DNA of 64,000 nucleotides, from the NCBI RefSeq assembly GCF_042677945.1, contig NZ_JBHUDN010000005.1. One strand, written 5' to 3'. Positions 27,588 through 36,163 of this stretch are shown here, one piece after another. The translations under genes and the position numbers were made by a program. This DNA comes from Haloplanus litoreus. Lineage in GTDB: Archaea > Halobacteriota > Halobacteria > Halobacteriales > Haloferacaceae. Below the pieces are notes generated by a model that did no database searches, was not told the origin of the DNA, and saw only the letters and a list, made by a program, of their open reading frames with translations. Numbering within the stretch: the stretch's first letter is position 1; every line of letters begins with the position of its first letter.

Positions 27588-28547
27588 CTACCGTTCTCGC
27601 TCGGCGATGTAGCCCTGGTGGCAGTCGGGGCAGATGTCGCCGGCCCGCATCGACGACCCACCCGCGGTTCGGGAGTATCCGCAGTTGGGGCAGAAAAATT
27701 CCGTCTCGCCTTCCGTTCGGTCACTGGTGACCGGTTCGACTTCGTCGGCGGCGACGAACTGTTTGCCGGCGGCCGTCCCGCCGCTCGCCGCCGTCGCGCC
27801 GTTGGTTGCGTCGCCGCCGGCGGCCTCCTCGGGTGTCAACCCGCCGCCGAAGGTGACCTCCGACGCCGACCCGTCGCTCGGCTCCGCGTCGAAGCCCTCG
27901 TCCTCACCGTCGGGGTCGGGCCACTCGTCGCCGCCGCTGACGACGGTCGCCCCGTCGTCGGCGGTCCCGGTCGCCCCCGACTCGGCGGCCGGGTCCGGAT
28001 CGGTATCGGCGTCCGCGTCCGCGTCGGGCCACTCGCCGTGTCCCCGGTCGACGCTCTGCCCGTCGTCGTCGCCGTCGTCGTCGAGGATGATCGCGTCGTC
28101 GACGTGGTCCTCGTCCTCGGTATCGGCGTCCGCGTCGGCCGCGGCCGCGGCGGTCTCCGTCCCCGTCTCCGTCCCCGTCTCCGTGTCCTCGCCGCGTTCC
28201 GACTCCTCGGCGGCCGCCGGCGACGGTGCCGGATCGGCGTCCTCCTCCTCCAGAACCTCGCCCGCGTCGGCCTCGTCGACCACGGGAGCTTCCGTTTCGA
28301 CGTCGGGGTCGGGGTCGGGGGTGACGCCCCCAGCGCCAGCGCCGCCCAATCCCGTCGCCACCGCCTCGTCGGCCGGATTCCGCACGGGCCGTACTTCCTT
28401 GTTCTCGCTGACGATCCGACGCTCGCCACAGCGCTCGCAGGTCTCGACGGTTCGGTACGTCACGACCACCTCGTCGCCGCGTTCCTCCCGCTCACGCTCC
28501 ACCTCTCGGTTCGCGTATTCGTGTCCCAGTAGGCACCTGAGTCCCAT
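27588..28547 (-). CDS. DUF7093 family protein with terminal zinc ribbon
   Basis: 319 aa. The conserved N-terminus MGLRCLLGHEYANREV...VETCERCGERRIVSEN carries a CxxC pair. The C-terminus FFCPNCGYSRTAGGSSMRAGDICPDCHQGY is a four-Cys zinc ribbon. Between them lie about 180 residues of low-complexity Asp/Glu/Thr/Ala sequence, including near-perfect DNA repeats such as GGTATCGGCGTCCGCGTC, typical of a disordered acidic linker. I recognise the N-terminus as DUF7093. Function unknown; two metal-binding ends on a flexible linker suggest an adaptor. Confidence 0.78.
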   Translation of the reverse strand: MGLRCLLGHEYANREVEREREERGDEVVVTYRTVETCERCGERRIVSENKEVRPVRNPADEAVATGLGGAGAGGVTPDPDPDVETEAPVVDEADAGEVLEEEDADPAPSPAAAEESERGEDTETGTETGTETAAAAADADADTEDEDHVDDAIILDDDGDDDGQSVDRGHGEWPDADADADTDPDPAAESGATGTADDGATVVSGGDEWPDPDGEDEGFDAEPSDGSASEVTFGGGLTPEEAAGGDATNGATAASGGTAAGKQFVAADEVEPVTSDRTEGETEFFCPNCGYSRTAGGSSMRAGDICPDCHQGYIAERER

Positions 28548-28663
28548 TGTGTTGGGGTAGCGAGGGCACCACCAAAAGCCTCCGTCAGACGCCCGTCCGA
28601 CGGGCGTCGCGGGGATTCGAGGTGGCGGTACAGGTAAACCGTCCGCGTCCGTACGTCCCGCGC

Positions 28664-28963
28664 ATGAAGGCCAAACGGAAGTTCCGGGACCGCGAGGACG
28701 TGGAGGTGGCCATCCTCGACGCGCTGGTCGACCGCGGCGGTGAGGGGATGACCGTCTTCGAACTCCGTGCGGCCGTCGACGTGAACATCGACACGCTCGA
28801 GGACGCGCTCGGGGAGTTGAAAGCGGACTCGCTCATCGCCGTCGAGGTGGACGAGGGACGGACGGTCGTGCTCCCGGACGACCGGGTCGTTCCAGACCCG
28901 GGCCAGGCTCCCGGGGAGGAGGAGAGCCTGTTCGACGCGGTCCGTGAGCGCCTCGGTCTCTGA
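28664..28963 (+). CDS. DUF6432 family winged-helix protein
   Basis: 99 aa from ATG 28664 (MKAKRKFRDREDVEVAILDALVDR). The sequence predicts a winged helix: GMTVFELRAAVDVNIDTLEDALGELKADSLI then a beta wing, VEVDEGRTVVLP. It matches the haloarchaeal DUF6432 family as I remember it. DNA binding is inferred. An upstream in-frame extension to 28547 would overlap the divergent DUF7093 start and is not supported. Palindrome copy C begins one base after its TGA. Confidence 0.8.
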   Translation: MKAKRKFRDREDVEVAILDALVDRGGEGMTVFELRAAVDVNIDTLEDALGELKADSLIAVEVDEGRTVVLPDDRVVPDPGQAPGEEESLFDAVRERLGL

Positions 28964-28964
28964 T

Positions 28965-29042
28965 ACGGATCGTTGTCAGTCGTCACCGGTGGGTCGCCGG
29001 CACGCGACGGCGGCCCATCGGAACACAGTTACAACGATCCGT
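28965..29042 (+). repeat. Palindromic stop-codon-associated element, copy C
   Basis: Best-formed copy. ACGGATCGTTGT (28965-28976) and ACAACGATCCGT (29031-29042) are perfect 12-bp inverted repeats. The inner arms (CCGGTGGGTCGCCG with CGGCGGCCCATCGG) pair with few mismatches, giving arms of about 35 nt around an 8-nt loop. It begins one base after the TGA of the DUF6432 gene and lies in the 131-base spacer before the YgfZ-type gene. Confidence 0.85.
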
Positions 29043-29094
29043 ACGACGCCGCGGACCGCGTCGCTTTTTCCCTCAGACTGCCTACTTCGGGGCG

Positions 29095-30189
29095 ATGACA
29101 CGGGGTCTTCACGCCGACTACGGTGCCGAGTTCGAGACACGCGGCGGGCGCGAGGTGGTCGCTCACTACGGCCGCCCCGAACGGACGCACCTCGCGGTTC
29201 GCAACGGCGTCGGCGTCATCGAGATGGGCTACGGCGTCGTCGTCGTCGAGGGCGCCGACGCCGTCGACTTCGTCGACAACGCCGTCTCGAATCGCGTCCC
29301 CGCTGTCGACGGTGAGGGCTGTTACGCCCTCCTGCTGGACCCGCAAGGCGGCATCGAAACCGACCTCTACGTCTACAACGCCGGCGAGCGCCTGCTCTGT
29401 TTCACGCCGCCGGACCGGGCCGAACCCCTCGCCGACGACTGGAGCGACAAGGTGTTCATCCAGGACGTCTCCATCCGCGACGCCTCCGACGACTTCGCCG
29501 TCTTCGGCGTCCACGGCCCCGCCGCCACCGAGTCGGTGGCGACGCTGCTCGCCGGTGCGAGCGTCCCCGAGGAAGACGCCCTCACGTTCGTCCGTGGCTC
29601 CATCGCCGACGCCGGCGTGACCGTCGTCGCCACCGACGACCCGACGGGCGAGACGGGCTACGAAGTCGTCTGTCGCGACGCCGACGCCGAGGACGTACTC
29701 GACTCCCTGCTCACCCGCGGGACGCCGACCACTCCCGTCGGCTATCGCACCTGGGATACGCTGACGCTGGAGGCGGGGACGCCCCTGTTCGAGACGGAAC
29801 TCGTCGGCCGGATTCCGAACGTCGCCGGCGTGCGCAACGCCCTCGACTTCGACAAGGGCTGTTACGTCGGCCAGGAAGTCGTCTCCCGCGTCGAGAACCG
29901 GGGCCGGCCGAGCAAACGGCTCGTCGGCCTGACTCTCGGCGCCGTCCCCGAGTCGGGGGCGGGGGCGGCAGTGTTCAGCGACGACGCGGCCGTTGGCGAG
30001 GTGACCCGTGCCGCCGGGACGCCGTCGTGCGACCGGCCGGTTGCGCTGGCGTACGTGGGGAGCAACGCGCTCGACGACGCCACGGAGTTCGCCGTCCGCG
30101 TCGGTGGCGACGAAATCCTCGCGACGGTCACCGACCTCCCCTTCGTCGAGGGGAGCGGGCGGTCCGGGCGACTCCCCCGCTACGACTGA
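29095..30189 (+). CDS. YgfZ/GcvT-type folate-binding protein
   Basis: 364 aa. The GcvT-like fold with the YgfZ signature KGCYVGQEVVSRVENRG (near residue 260, with the invariant Cys) places it with folate-dependent Fe-S cluster maintenance proteins rather than glycine-cleavage T protein. The N-terminus HADYGAEFETRGGREVVAHYG and PVGYRTWDTLTLEAGTPLF are typical of both. It overlaps the convergent reductase gene by 10 bases at their 3' ends. Haloarchaeal members are often annotated aminomethyltransferase; the signature favours YgfZ. Confidence 0.86.
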   Translation: MTRGLHADYGAEFETRGGREVVAHYGRPERTHLAVRNGVGVIEMGYGVVVVEGADAVDFVDNAVSNRVPAVDGEGCYALLLDPQGGIETDLYVYNAGERLLCFTPPDRAEPLADDWSDKVFIQDVSIRDASDDFAVFGVHGPAATESVATLLAGASVPEEDALTFVRGSIADAGVTVVATDDPTGETGYEVVCRDADAEDVLDSLLTRGTPTTPVGYRTWDTLTLEAGTPLFETELVGRIPNVAGVRNALDFDKGCYVGQEVVSRVENRGRPSKRLVGLTLGAVPESGAGAAVFSDDAAVGEVTRAAGTPSCDRPVALAYVGSNALDDATEFAVRVGGDEILATVTDLPFVEGSGRSGRLPRYD

Positions 30190-31313
30190 CCGCGCTCGCC
30201 CCGTGGCGACTCGTCGTCGCGCGACGGGCGGAGTCCGGACGCGAGTGCCCGCAGGTGGCTCGCCGAGAAGAAAGACGTGGGGCGGTCCATGTGAACGCCG
30301 ATCTCTCCGGACAGCGCCCCCAGCCCGAGCCGCTGGATCGGGTCCGGGAGGGAGTACGCCCGCCGGATCAGGCCGCCGAGTCTGATCTCCCGTCGGAGTT
30401 CCCCTCGCCACGCCCGTTCGTAGTCCGCAAGCGTCGACGGGTCGGTCGGATCGACCGTCTCGGCGGCACAGTCCGCGGCGGTCATGCCGTAGAGGATGCC
30501 GCCGCCGGTGAAGGGCTTGGTCTGGGCGGCGGCGTCGCCGACGAGGAAGGTCCGGTCGCCGGTGACGCGGTCCGGGGGGCCGATGGGGATGCCCCCCGAA
30601 CAGCGACGGGCCGTCTCGACGCCGTAAGCGTCGGTCAGCCGGTCGAAGCGTTCGGTCACGTCGGCGCCCGGCGGCGCCGCGAGGCCGTACTCGACGCCCG
30701 CATCGCCGCGGGGGATACGCCACGCGAAAAACCGTGGCACCGTCAGGTGGACGTCGACGAAGTCGCCGTGGTCGGGCGTCTCGTCGAACGCGAGGACGCC
30801 GTGCAGCGTCTCGTCGGGGTCCGGGAGGCCCACCTCGCGACGGACCCGCGAGACGGGGCCGTCACACCCGGCGACCAGTCGTGTTTCGAACCGGACCGTC
30901 CGGCCGTCGGTTCGGGCGGTCACCGTCACGCCGTCCGCTCGCTCCTCGACGCCGGTAACGGTGTGGCCCTCGCGCACGTCGGCGCCGGCCGCCCGTGCGG
31001 CGTCCGCGAGCGTCCGGTCGAGTGCCACGCGGTCGACGACGTTCGACACCTCGGAGGACTTATAGAAGGGGTAGCCCCGGGAGTCCGGGCCGCCGAGGTG
31101 GAAGTCGGCGCCGTAGATCCGGTTCTGGCGGAGGTCCGCCGTCGCGTCGTCGGGGACGTAGTCCCAGACGTCGGTGCTGACGTGGCCCGAACAGGCGAGC
31201 GGTGACCCCACCTGACCCTTCTCCAGGGCCAACACGTCGTACCCGGCTGCCGCCATCCGGCGGGCGAGGCGCGCCCCGGCGGGACCGACGCCGACCACGA
31301 CGAAATCGTACAT
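30180..31313 (-). CDS. Geranylgeranyl reductase family FAD-dependent oxidoreductase
   Basis: 377 aa from the ATG giving MYDFVVVGVGPAG; an upstream ATG adds nine unconserved residues. The dinucleotide-binding GxGPAG is at 8-13. CSGHVSTDVWDYV matches the conserved CSG region of the family, and FLVGDAAAQTKPFTGGGILYGM is the second FAD motif with the family's GGI stretch. Members saturate isoprenoid chains of archaeal lipids, chlorophyll or menaquinone. A lipid or quinone role is likely, the exact substrate unknown. Peripheral membrane location is expected. Confidence 0.9.
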   Translation of the reverse strand: MYDFVVVGVGPAGARLARRMAAAGYDVLALEKGQVGSPLACSGHVSTDVWDYVPDDATADLRQNRIYGADFHLGGPDSRGYPFYKSSEVSNVVDRVALDRTLADAARAAGADVREGHTVTGVEERADGVTVTARTDGRTVRFETRLVAGCDGPVSRVRREVGLPDPDETLHGVLAFDETPDHGDFVDVHLTVPRFFAWRIPRGDAGVEYGLAAPPGADVTERFDRLTDAYGVETARRCSGGIPIGPPDRVTGDRTFLVGDAAAQTKPFTGGGILYGMTAADCAAETVDPTDPSTLADYERAWRGELRREIRLGGLIRRAYSLPDPIQRLGLGALSGEIGVHMDRPTSFFSASHLRALASGLRPSRDDESPRGERGQS

Positions 31314-31413
31314 GTGGGTCGTTCCGGCGCGACGGGACAAATACTCGGCGGTCGGCGGCGTCGGGCGTGCTGGGAGGCCAAGAAATTAACCGCTGGATAC
31401 CGAGTCGTACTCC

Positions 31414-32424
31414 ATGTCGCGTGGACGGGACCCGGTCGAGGAACGCGCCGACGCCGACGTCGACCTCTACGATATCGCCACCTGGGAGCGGCGCGGGCTA
31501 CTCGACGGGGTTGCGTCCGGTATCTACCGTACCGTCGTCGCGTCGACCCGCATCTTCGTCGTCGGCATCGCGCTTCTCATCCTGATCGGTATCGGCGGCC
31601 TGAGCGCGCTGACGGACCCTCAGATCGGCGCCCTGACCGCCCTGTCCGCGATCCCGGCGCTCGCTCTCGCCATCTACGTCCGCCGGTCGGACGCGACCCG
31701 CGGCGAACCGCTCTCAGTCCTCGTCGCCACGTTCCTCCTCGGTGTCCTCACCGCCAACTTCGCGGCGGTTCTCAACTCCTACACCAAGGGGGCGTTCGCC
31801 GGTCTCGGCTTCCTCGGCAGCGCGCTCTTTTTCTTCCTCGTCGTCGGTCCCGTCGAGGAGTCGGTGAAACTCCTCGCCGTGCGTCTCTACGCCTACGGCC
31901 ACGACCGGTTCGAGGCCGTCGTCGACGGCGCGGTGTACGGTGCCGTCGCCGGACTCGGATTCGCCACCATCGAGAACGCCCTCTACATCACGCAGAACCT
32001 CGACGCCCCGACGGCGACGGCCGGACTCGGTCTCATCGGCGCCGGCGGCGGCATCACCGCCGTCCGCGCGCTCGCCGGCCCGGGGCACGTCATCTACTCC
32101 GCCTTCGCCGGCTACTACCTCGGCCTCGCGAAGTTCAACCGCGAGAACCGCGGGCCGATCATCGTCAAGGGCCTGCTCATCGCCGCGCTCGTCCACGCCA
32201 CCTACAACACCACCGTCGGCATCGGCTCGGCGTTGATCGGGCTCGCGACCGGGCTGGGACAGCTCCCCGCCTTCCTGCTCTACGTCCTCGTCTACGACGG
32301 CTTTTTCGGCTTCATCCTCTTCCGGAAGATCCGGCGGTACAGCCACACCTACCGCAAGGTCCACGAGGACGAGGAGGCAGAGGAGTCGGCCTTCGAGGTG
32401 GAGCCGACCGAGTTCGAGTCGTAG
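31414..32424 (+). CDS. PrsW family intramembrane metalloprotease
   Basis: 336 aa with about eight hydrophobic segments. PrsW signatures are present: GPVEESVKLLAVRL (EExxK), GLGFATIENALY (FxxxE), GPGHVIYSAFAGYYLG (HxxxH-like) and HATYN. The cytoplasmic N- and C-termini are acidic. PrsW cleaves membrane anchors such as anti-sigma factors in Bacillus; the haloarchaeal substrate is unknown because sigma/anti-sigma systems are absent. Start ATG 31414 is 100 bases from the divergent reductase. Confidence 0.9.
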   Translation: MSRGRDPVEERADADVDLYDIATWERRGLLDGVASGIYRTVVASTRIFVVGIALLILIGIGGLSALTDPQIGALTALSAIPALALAIYVRRSDATRGEPLSVLVATFLLGVLTANFAAVLNSYTKGAFAGLGFLGSALFFFLVVGPVEESVKLLAVRLYAYGHDRFEAVVDGAVYGAVAGLGFATIENALYITQNLDAPTATAGLGLIGAGGGITAVRALAGPGHVIYSAFAGYYLGLAKFNRENRGPIIVKGLLIAALVHATYNTTVGIGSALIGLATGLGQLPAFLLYVLVYDGFFGFILFRKIRRYSHTYRKVHEDEEAEESAFEVEPTEFES

Positions 32425-32547
32425 CTCCCACCGACTGCTCTCCCGTCCGACGCCGACGACCCCGCCGATCACCAGCGGAGTCACACGACCGTACCGTCGT
32501 GTCGTGGGCGAGGACCGCGAGGAGGGCACCCCGGAGTCGCCGCCCGG

Positions 32548-33126
32548 TCACTCGACCAGTCGCTCGACGTACTTCGCCACCACGTCGACTTCGACGTGGA
32601 CCGGGTCGCCCGGTTCCTTCGCCGAGAGCGTCGTCAGGTCGTAGGTCGTGGGGATGATCGCGACCGAAATTCGGCCGTCGGTCCGGTCGGCGACGGTGAG
32701 GCTGATGCCGTCCAGCGCGACCGATCCCTTGTCGACGACGTACCGCCCCAGCGAGGCGGGCAGGTCGAAGGTGAACCTCCAGTCGTCGCCCACGCGTTCG
32801 ACGGCCGTCACCGTCGCCACGCCGTCGACGTGGCCCTGAACGATGTGGCCGTCGAACCGGCCGTCCGCGGGCATCGCCCGCTCCAGGTTGACCGGGTCGC
32901 CGATCCCCACCTCGCCGAGGTACGTCTTCTCGACCGTCTCCTCGGCGAGGAACACCTCGAACCAGTCGTCGTCGTACCGTTCGACGGTGAGGCAGACGCC
33001 CGAGACGCTGATCGACTGGCCCGCCGACACCGCGTCGAACCCGTGTCCGATGCGGAGGCGTCGGCCGCCCTCGGCGTCGGTAACGTCGACCACCTCGCCC
33101 GTCTCCTCGACGATGCCGGTGAACAT
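32548..33126 (-). CDS. ribE: Riboflavin synthase (alpha-subunit type)
   Basis: Dismutation of two 6,7-dimethyl-8-ribityllumazines to riboflavin. 192 aa from the ATG giving MFTGIVEETGEV, the hallmark N-terminus. Two homologous lumazine-binding barrels are seen: residues 1-~90 (with SVSGVCLTVERYD) and ~95-190 (GHIVQGHVDGVATV, VALDGISLTVADR). This is the bacterial-type trimeric enzyme found in haloarchaea, unlike the archaeal RibC of methanogens. A minus-strand frame extends upstream of the ATG but is not conserved. Confidence 0.94.
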   Translation of the reverse strand: MFTGIVEETGEVVDVTDAEGGRRLRIGHGFDAVSAGQSISVSGVCLTVERYDDDWFEVFLAEETVEKTYLGEVGIGDPVNLERAMPADGRFDGHIVQGHVDGVATVTAVERVGDDWRFTFDLPASLGRYVVDKGSVALDGISLTVADRTDGRISVAIIPTTYDLTTLSAKEPGDPVHVEVDVVAKYVERLVE

Positions 33127-33249
33127 ACCACCCCTTCGCCGCCGCCGATGTAAGTGGTTACGGCATCCGCTCGTCCGCCCGCCGTCCCCCGCCGGCGACG
33201 ACGCTCCGCTCTCGGCCGTTTTTTCACCCGTCGCCGCGTACCGCCGCCA

Positions 33250-33501
33250 ATGCGACTCGGCATTCTCGATACGCTCGGATTGGCGGCGACCCTGATTTTC
33301 GCCATCCCGGTCGGCCTGTACGGCGTCGAGAGTGCCCTCGCCGGGCGGCCGGCCCTCGGCGTCGGCCTCGTCGTCGTCGCGGTGTTGATGGTCGTTCTCC
33401 CTCGGCGACTCACCACCCCCGCCGACCTGCCCGGCGCCGTCGTAGAGCGCGTGGTCGGGGATGCAGTGAAAGAACCGGAGGCGGACGCCGACGAGGAGTG
33501 A
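33250..33501 (+). CDS. Small two-helix membrane protein (DUF7533-like)
   Basis: 83 aa from ATG 33250. Two membrane helices (LGLAATLIFAIPVGLYGVE and LGVGLVVVAVLMVVLP), then a conserved PRRLTTPADLPGAVVERVVG and an acidic tail. It resembles a haloarchaeal family I remember as DUF7533; the number is from memory. Function unknown. Divergent from ribE by about 120 bases, which contain a GC-rich spacer ending in a TTTTTT-containing promoter-like stretch near 33218-33225. Confidence 0.72.
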   Translation: MRLGILDTLGLAATLIFAIPVGLYGVESALAGRPALGVGLVVVAVLMVVLPRRLTTPADLPGAVVERVVGDAVKEPEADADEE

Positions 33502-33574
33502 GTCGGACGGGCAGTGTACCCGGCCCCCGTGCCGGACCGGGTCCGGCGAAGCACTGGCGCCGACGACTGTCCGT
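33502..33574 (-). repeat. Degenerate palindromic stop-codon-associated element, copy D
   Basis: Between convergent genes. The minus-strand arm reads ACGGACAGTCGTCGG, starting one base after the TGA of the M24-like gene. The opposite arm, GTCGGACGGGCAGTG, directly follows the TGA of the small membrane protein. It is similar in layout and partly in sequence to copies A-C, and weaker. It may simply be an ordinary bidirectional terminator. Confidence 0.35.
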
Positions 33575-33575
33575 C

Positions 33576-34256
33576 TCAGTACGCGCCCGGGGACAGCGAC
33601 GCCGGAAGGTCGCCGAGCGCCCGACAGCCCGACTCGGTGATGACGTAACACGTCCCGATCCGGACCTGTCCGCGGTCGGTCTCGGGGTCGGGGTCGACCG
33701 CCGCCGGAGCGAGCGCGAACACCTGCCCCACTTCGAGCGGCGTGTCCGCGGAGAAGTCGACCGGGTCGCCCACCGCGCGGGCCACCGGCGTCTCGGCGGT
33801 CCCCAGGCCGTAGGCCCCGAGTTCGGCCACCGCTTCGTCGACGATCCGTCGGGCTGGCAGTCCCGGTTCGGCGACGCGGGACACCGCGTCGTGGGCCATC
33901 TCGACGGCGACGGCCGCGCGGCGCTCCCACCCGCCACCGCCGTCGACGACGAACGTGCGCGAACACGGGCCGGCGACGTCGCCGACCAGGGGGTCGAGGG
34001 CGACGACGAGTGGGTCACCCGGTCGGAGCGTGTCGTCTCGCGTTTCGATACGCGGGGCCGCGTCCACGCCGCCCGCGTCGGTGACGGCGGCGTCAGCGAG
34101 ACGCTCCAGGGTCGGTGGTGTGAGGGGAGCGCCGTCGGCGTGGAGTCGGCCGTCGACGACCGCCGTGGCGTCGAGTCGTGCCGCGACGGCCCGAATTCCG
34201 GCGGCGGCCGTCGAGAGCGCACGCTCGGCGTCCGTCGCACTCGCCGTGTCGCTCAC
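33576..34256 (-). CDS. M24 aminopeptidase-like protein, probably inactive
   Basis: 226 aa from GTG 34256, four bases after the helicase stop. A creatinase/aminopeptidase (M24) fold is suggested by GDPLVVALDPLVGDVAGPCSRTFVV, which aligns with the family's D-x-G...SDxTRTF segment, and by the C-terminal layout. Of the usual five metal ligands (D, D, H, E, E) only the first Asp is clearly kept: the second reads PCSRT, and the GxGHG-type His segment reads LGAYGLGTAETP. I infer a non-catalytic homologue. A longer Arg-rich extension to 34376 would overlap the helicase and is rejected. Confidence 0.65.
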   Translation of the reverse strand: MSDTASATDAERALSTAAAGIRAVAARLDATAVVDGRLHADGAPLTPPTLERLADAAVTDAGGVDAAPRIETRDDTLRPGDPLVVALDPLVGDVAGPCSRTFVVDGGGGWERRAAVAVEMAHDAVSRVAEPGLPARRIVDEAVAELGAYGLGTAETPVARAVGDPVDFSADTPLEVGQVFALAPAAVDPDPETDRGQVRIGTCYVITESGCRALGDLPASLSPGAY

Positions 34257-34260
34257 GGCG

Positions 34261-36105
34261 TCACGGCTCCGGTTCGGGGGCCGGCGTCGCCTGGGCTTCC
34301 TCCAACATCTCCGCGGCCTCCGTCTCGCGGAGTTCGTTGTGTAGGAGGACGCTGATAGGGAGCGTGGGTGCGCCACCGATCAGGTTCTCCAGCAACACGA
34401 GGCGCTCCCGGGCGCGGCTCATCCCGACGTAGAAGACGCGGCGCTCGTTGTCGGTGAGGACGGGCACGGGGCTGGTGTGGGCGGTGAACTCCTCGACGCC
34501 GTCGACGTCCGTGGGGTCGTCGACGCTCGCGGCCATCTGTTCGACCACCTTCTCGGTCAGGTCGGTACAGACGAACACGTGGTCGGCTTCCCGGCCCTTC
34601 GCGGAGTGGATGGTGCCGACGCGGACCCGACTCGGGTCCATCCCGGCGTAGTCGCCGCCGAAGTAGGCGTCGACGGATTTTCGCTGGAAACTCGTCACCT
34701 TGCGGACCATATCGCCCGCGGCGGCGGGTTCCGGCATGAACGGCACGTGGTCGGTCACGACGCCGGGGTCGACGGAGAGTTCCGCGACGTCGTCGGCGTC
34801 GCCCGCCTCCTCCGCGTCGTCGAGGTAGTCGTAGAAGTCGTCGCGCTCGTTCGTCCCGAACGCCGAGTCCTGGAGCATGTCCGCGAGTCGGCGGGCCTCC
34901 AGTCCCGTGATCGGATCGTCCTCGTCGAGTTTCTCGACGGCGCGGACGTACTGTGTGAGGCGGTCGGTCCACATCCGCTGGTCCGTCATCACGGAGAAGG
35001 GGATGCCTTTCGGGAGGAAATCGTCGATGAACTGGAACATCTGATAGCGTGCCCGGAAGAGGACCATGATCGTCTCGTCCGTGTTGTCGACGGTGTGCTG
35101 GACGTTCCGCACCACCTCGAACATCGACGGGCTCTCGATACCCTCGACGACGCCCCCGTCCTTGCGCGGGTTGAGGTCCTTCTCCTGACGTTTCGTGATG
35201 TGGCGAATCTCCCGGTTGACCACGTTGAGGATGCGCGACGGGAGCCGGTAGGAGTTGGGAAGCACGACGTCCTCGCTGACCTCGGCGTCGAGCAGGATGC
35301 TCGGGTCGGCGCCCTGCCACGCGTAGACGACCTGGTCGTCGTCGCCCGCGATCAGGACGCCCTCCATGTGGGGTTTCCACTCCTCGTACACCTCGTACTG
35401 GAGGGTGGTGATGTCCTGGAACTCGTCGATGACGAGGTAGTCGACGTGGGGGACCAGCGAGCGTTCGGCCACTCGTTCCAGCATGTCGGCGAAGCCGACG
35501 AGTCCGTGTTCGCCCTTGTAGGACCGCCACGCTCGGATCACCTGCGGCACGTCGATCCGCTCGTCGTCGGCGGGCCACGTCGGGGTGTACTTGTTCCCCT
35601 CCTGGGCGTTCGGGTCCTCGTCCGGGGGGAGGCGGACTGCCTCCACGTCCCACTGGAACGGCACGTCGTACCAGTCGGCGACGTCGCGCTGGGTTCGCTG
35701 GAGCCACTGACTCGTCGCGATGATCTTGTTGCCGAGCGTCGTCGACCGGGCGGTGCGGCGCCCGGCGCCGCCGTACTCGTCCTCGTACTCGACGCCGTAC
35801 TCCTCGCAGAACTCCTCTTTGTCCGACTCGCCGACCACGTCACCACGTGAGAGGTCGAGCAGTTCGTACGCCTTCGCGTGCATCGTACAGACGTTGCCCT
35901 GGAGTGCCCGGGGCGAGACGTCGAGTCGCTCGGCGAGACGTTCGCGGACCTCCGCGGCGGCGGCACGCGTATAGGAGACGACGAGCACGTCACGAATGCT
36001 CACGTCGTCGTCTTCCAGCAGTTCGTCGACGCGGTCGAGGAGGGCGGTGGTCTTCCCGCTGCCGGGGCCCCCGAAGAGACGGGTGACCGTAGCGTCGTCG
36101 CTCAT
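34261..36105 (-). CDS. UvrD/REP-family ATP-dependent DNA helicase
   Basis: SF1A helicase, 614 aa from the ATG giving MSDDATVTRLFGGPGSGKTT. Motif I is GGPGSGKTTALLDRV, Ia VVSYTRAAAAEVRERL, II DEFQD, III AGDDDQVVYAWQGADP, IV VLFRARYQ, V VRVGTIHSAKGREADHVF, VI FYVGMSRARERLVLL. Likely DNA repair or recombination. An N-terminal extension to 36165 exists but lacks conservation. A nested inverted repeat (36164-36245) lies just upstream. Probably cotranscribed with the M24-like gene. Confidence 0.94.
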   Translation of the reverse strand: MSDDATVTRLFGGPGSGKTTALLDRVDELLEDDDVSIRDVLVVSYTRAAAAEVRERLAERLDVSPRALQGNVCTMHAKAYELLDLSRGDVVGESDKEEFCEEYGVEYEDEYGGAGRRTARSTTLGNKIIATSQWLQRTQRDVADWYDVPFQWDVEAVRLPPDEDPNAQEGNKYTPTWPADDERIDVPQVIRAWRSYKGEHGLVGFADMLERVAERSLVPHVDYLVIDEFQDITTLQYEVYEEWKPHMEGVLIAGDDDQVVYAWQGADPSILLDAEVSEDVVLPNSYRLPSRILNVVNREIRHITKRQEKDLNPRKDGGVVEGIESPSMFEVVRNVQHTVDNTDETIMVLFRARYQMFQFIDDFLPKGIPFSVMTDQRMWTDRLTQYVRAVEKLDEDDPITGLEARRLADMLQDSAFGTNERDDFYDYLDDAEEAGDADDVAELSVDPGVVTDHVPFMPEPAAAGDMVRKVTSFQRKSVDAYFGGDYAGMDPSRVRVGTIHSAKGREADHVFVCTDLTEKVVEQMAASVDDPTDVDGVEEFTAHTSPVPVLTDNERRVFYVGMSRARERLVLLENLIGGAPTLPISVLLHNELRETEAAEMLEEAQATPAPEPEP

Positions 36106-36163
36106 CGTAGTGTCACACGCCCTCAGGCATGATAAACGACGTGGATCGGCGGGTTGGAGAACC

